From NCBI GenBank assembly GCA_025363655.1, contig JANYDK010000116.1:62001-126000 (forward strand): 64,000 nt of DNA. The letters are read 5' to 3'. Below, in pieces: positions 62,915 to 64,000 of this stretch. A program made the translations under genes and the position numbers. The notes below the pieces were generated by a model that made no database searches, was not told where the DNA came from, and was given only the letters and a program-made list of their open reading frames with translations. This DNA comes from Deltaproteobacteria bacterium. GTDB taxonomy: Bacteria; Myxococcota_A; Polyangia; Polyangiales; JADJMO01. The first letter of the stretch is position 1. Each line of letters begins with the position of its first letter.

Positions 62915-64000
62915 TTCTTCGGATCCGAGTCGCCCTCGTCACTCGGCTTCATCCCGCGCGGGAGGGGTGGTGGCGGCGGGATGACGTCGGGTTCGTCGTC
63001 GGGGTCGGATGCCGCGGTCTTCTCCGAGATCTCGGCAGCAGCAGTGCGAGGCAGCGGAGGCGGGGGCGGCGGAGCGGCGGTGGGTTCCTCGTCCTCCTCC
63101 TCGTCGGGCTCTTCCTCGGCTTCGCGATCGAGCTTGGCCTCGGTGCGCTTCTGCAACTGCTCGACGTCGGCGACCGTGCGTCGGGAACGCTCCCAGGCGA
63201 TGCCGAGGAGCACGAGACCGAGCGCGCCCCAGGCCATCGACGCCGACAACGATGCGACGGTGACCGACATCACGTCGGTGCCACGCTGGGCTTGAAGAAA
63301 CGCATAGGCAGCGAAGGCCGGGCTCGGTGCGGCGACCAGCGGCGGAGCGTTGCTGCTGGTGCTGGAGAACGAGTTGACGATCGTCGCCACGATCCAGGGC
63401 ACGATGGTGATGACGACCGCTGCCGCCAACGTCGCTGCACGCGCGAAGGCGACGTTCTCTCCGCCGCGCTTGCGGGAGCGGAGGAACGCCGAGAGGCCGA
63501 CGAGGAAGACCTGGAAAAGAAGGACGTAGATAGCGCCGTTGGCGAGCGCGCCGGGGATGGCGGAGAGCGGCGTGCGTGACGTCGACGCGATGCCGAGCTT
63601 GTCGCGAAGCGCACCCGGTGAAGAGCCGAGGACGCCGCCCGCGTAGCAAGCGCCGAGGATCACCGCGGCGAGGACGATTTGGAGGATGGCGCCGCGGATG
63701 ATGCCGGGGCCGAGCATGCGCGAGAACGCCGAGGTTCGGAGACGCTTCCAACGCGCGCGCACGAGTCGCGTCGGGCCGAGCGGATCGGCGGTGAGGGTGA
63801 CCGCCATGAAGACGAGCAGGATGAAGGTGAAGATCTCGGCGAGGAACGCGCAGACGGAGGCCTTGTCGAGATCGACACGGAAGCAGGTGACGAAGACCGC
63901 ACCAGAGAGGAGGAGGCTGGCGCCGAGGAACCAACGCTTCACGCCGCTCGAGCGGTCGTCGTTGACGCCGGAGAGGTTGGCCGCGCTGAGCGCTGAAAAG
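62911..64000 (-). CDS. Multi-pass membrane protein, partial (N-terminus outside window)
   Basis: The frame is open to the right edge; an internal GTG at 63942 would give 343 residues, but the upstream codons remain open and coding-like, so the gene is probably longer. About six hydrophobic segments are visible. The C-terminal 100 residues are cytoplasmic, with a long acidic stretch and several polyproline runs. The membrane part resembles an ABC-transporter permease domain, only by general layout. It is coupled to DUF58. Confidence 0.7.
   Translation of the reverse strand, partial: FSALSAANLSGVNDDRSSGVKRWFLGASLLLSGAVFVTCFRVDLDKASVCAFLAEIFTFILLVFMAVTLTADPLGPTRLVRARWKRLRTSAFSRMLGPGIIRGAILQIVLAAVILGACYAGGVLGSSPGALRDKLGIASTSRTPLSAIPGALANGAIYVLLFQVFLVGLSAFLRSRKRGGENVAFARAATLAAAVVITIVPWIVATIVNSFSSTSSNAPPLVAAPSPAFAAYAFLQAQRGTDVMSVTVASLSASMAWGALGLVLLGIAWERSRRTVADVEQLQKRTEAKLDREAEEEPDEEEDEEPTAAPPPPPPLPRTAAAEISEKTAASDPDDEPDVIPPPPPLPRGMKPSDEGDSDPKK

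Overview
The window is strongly GC-rich and almost gap-free. It reads as a chromosomal segment of a myxobacterium (Myxococcota), probably of the Polyangiales/Labilithrix type. This is inferred from a pilMNOPQ operon, five Hanks-type Ser/Thr kinases, many FHA-domain proteins, a kinase ending in an AgmX/PglI-type domain, an exported protein with a MYXO-CTERM-like tail, and several lipoproteins with Asp/Thr stalks and Cys-rich heads. I see no tRNA, rRNA, CRISPR array, IS element or phage module, and no gene-free stretch longer than about 300 bp.

Layout. 0-6 kb: a partial LysM protein, then pilM-N-O-P-Q, the alignment complex and secretin of the type IV pilus. 6-12 kb: a CocE-type lipoprotein hydrolase, a Ser/Thr kinase whose frame runs into the antisense of that hydrolase, a divergent FHA-AAA+ sigma54-activator-like regulator without the GAFTGA loop, and two globin genes. 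12-20 kb: a Cys-rich lipoprotein, a TetR regulator with an FAD oxidoreductase and a candidate operator, a sugar-nucleotide epimerase, trmD with a pentapeptide-repeat protein, an isoaspartyl peptidase, and membrane and lipoproteins. 20-30 kb: glyA followed by a repeat element, an APC permease, a heat-shock-type sigma factor, rsmI, a kinase, an NTF2-like protein, and a hybrid histidine kinase with a long Ala-Gly linker. 30-45 kb: PBP1A coupled to a Tat-exported protein, a kinase-AgmX fusion, an M16 peptidase and a PpiD-like foldase, lipoproteins, a CtpA protease, twin FHA proteins, and a NifU-domain protein. 45-47 kb: HemW and a lipoprotein.

47.4-57.2 kb holds the most distinctive block: a zinc-ribbon Ser/Thr kinase divergent from a four-gene set. 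That set encodes a zinc-ribbon FHA protein, an exported VWA protein with a cytosolic zinc ribbon and FHA domain, a membrane-anchored PP2C phosphatase, and an ABCG-like transporter carrying FHA repeats. Kinase (writer), FHA (readers), PP2C (eraser) and a transporter (output) make a self-contained phospho-Thr circuit that I cannot match to a named system. 57-64 kb: a Cys-rich lipoprotein, a family-B DNA polymerase, a MYXO-CTERM-like protein, a small lipoprotein, the second copy of the repeat element, a DUF58 protein and a partial multi-pass membrane protein at the right edge.

The main themes are envelope biogenesis (pili, peptidoglycan, periplasmic proteolysis and folding) and phosphorylation signalling. 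Function calls come from motif reading only; no database search was run.
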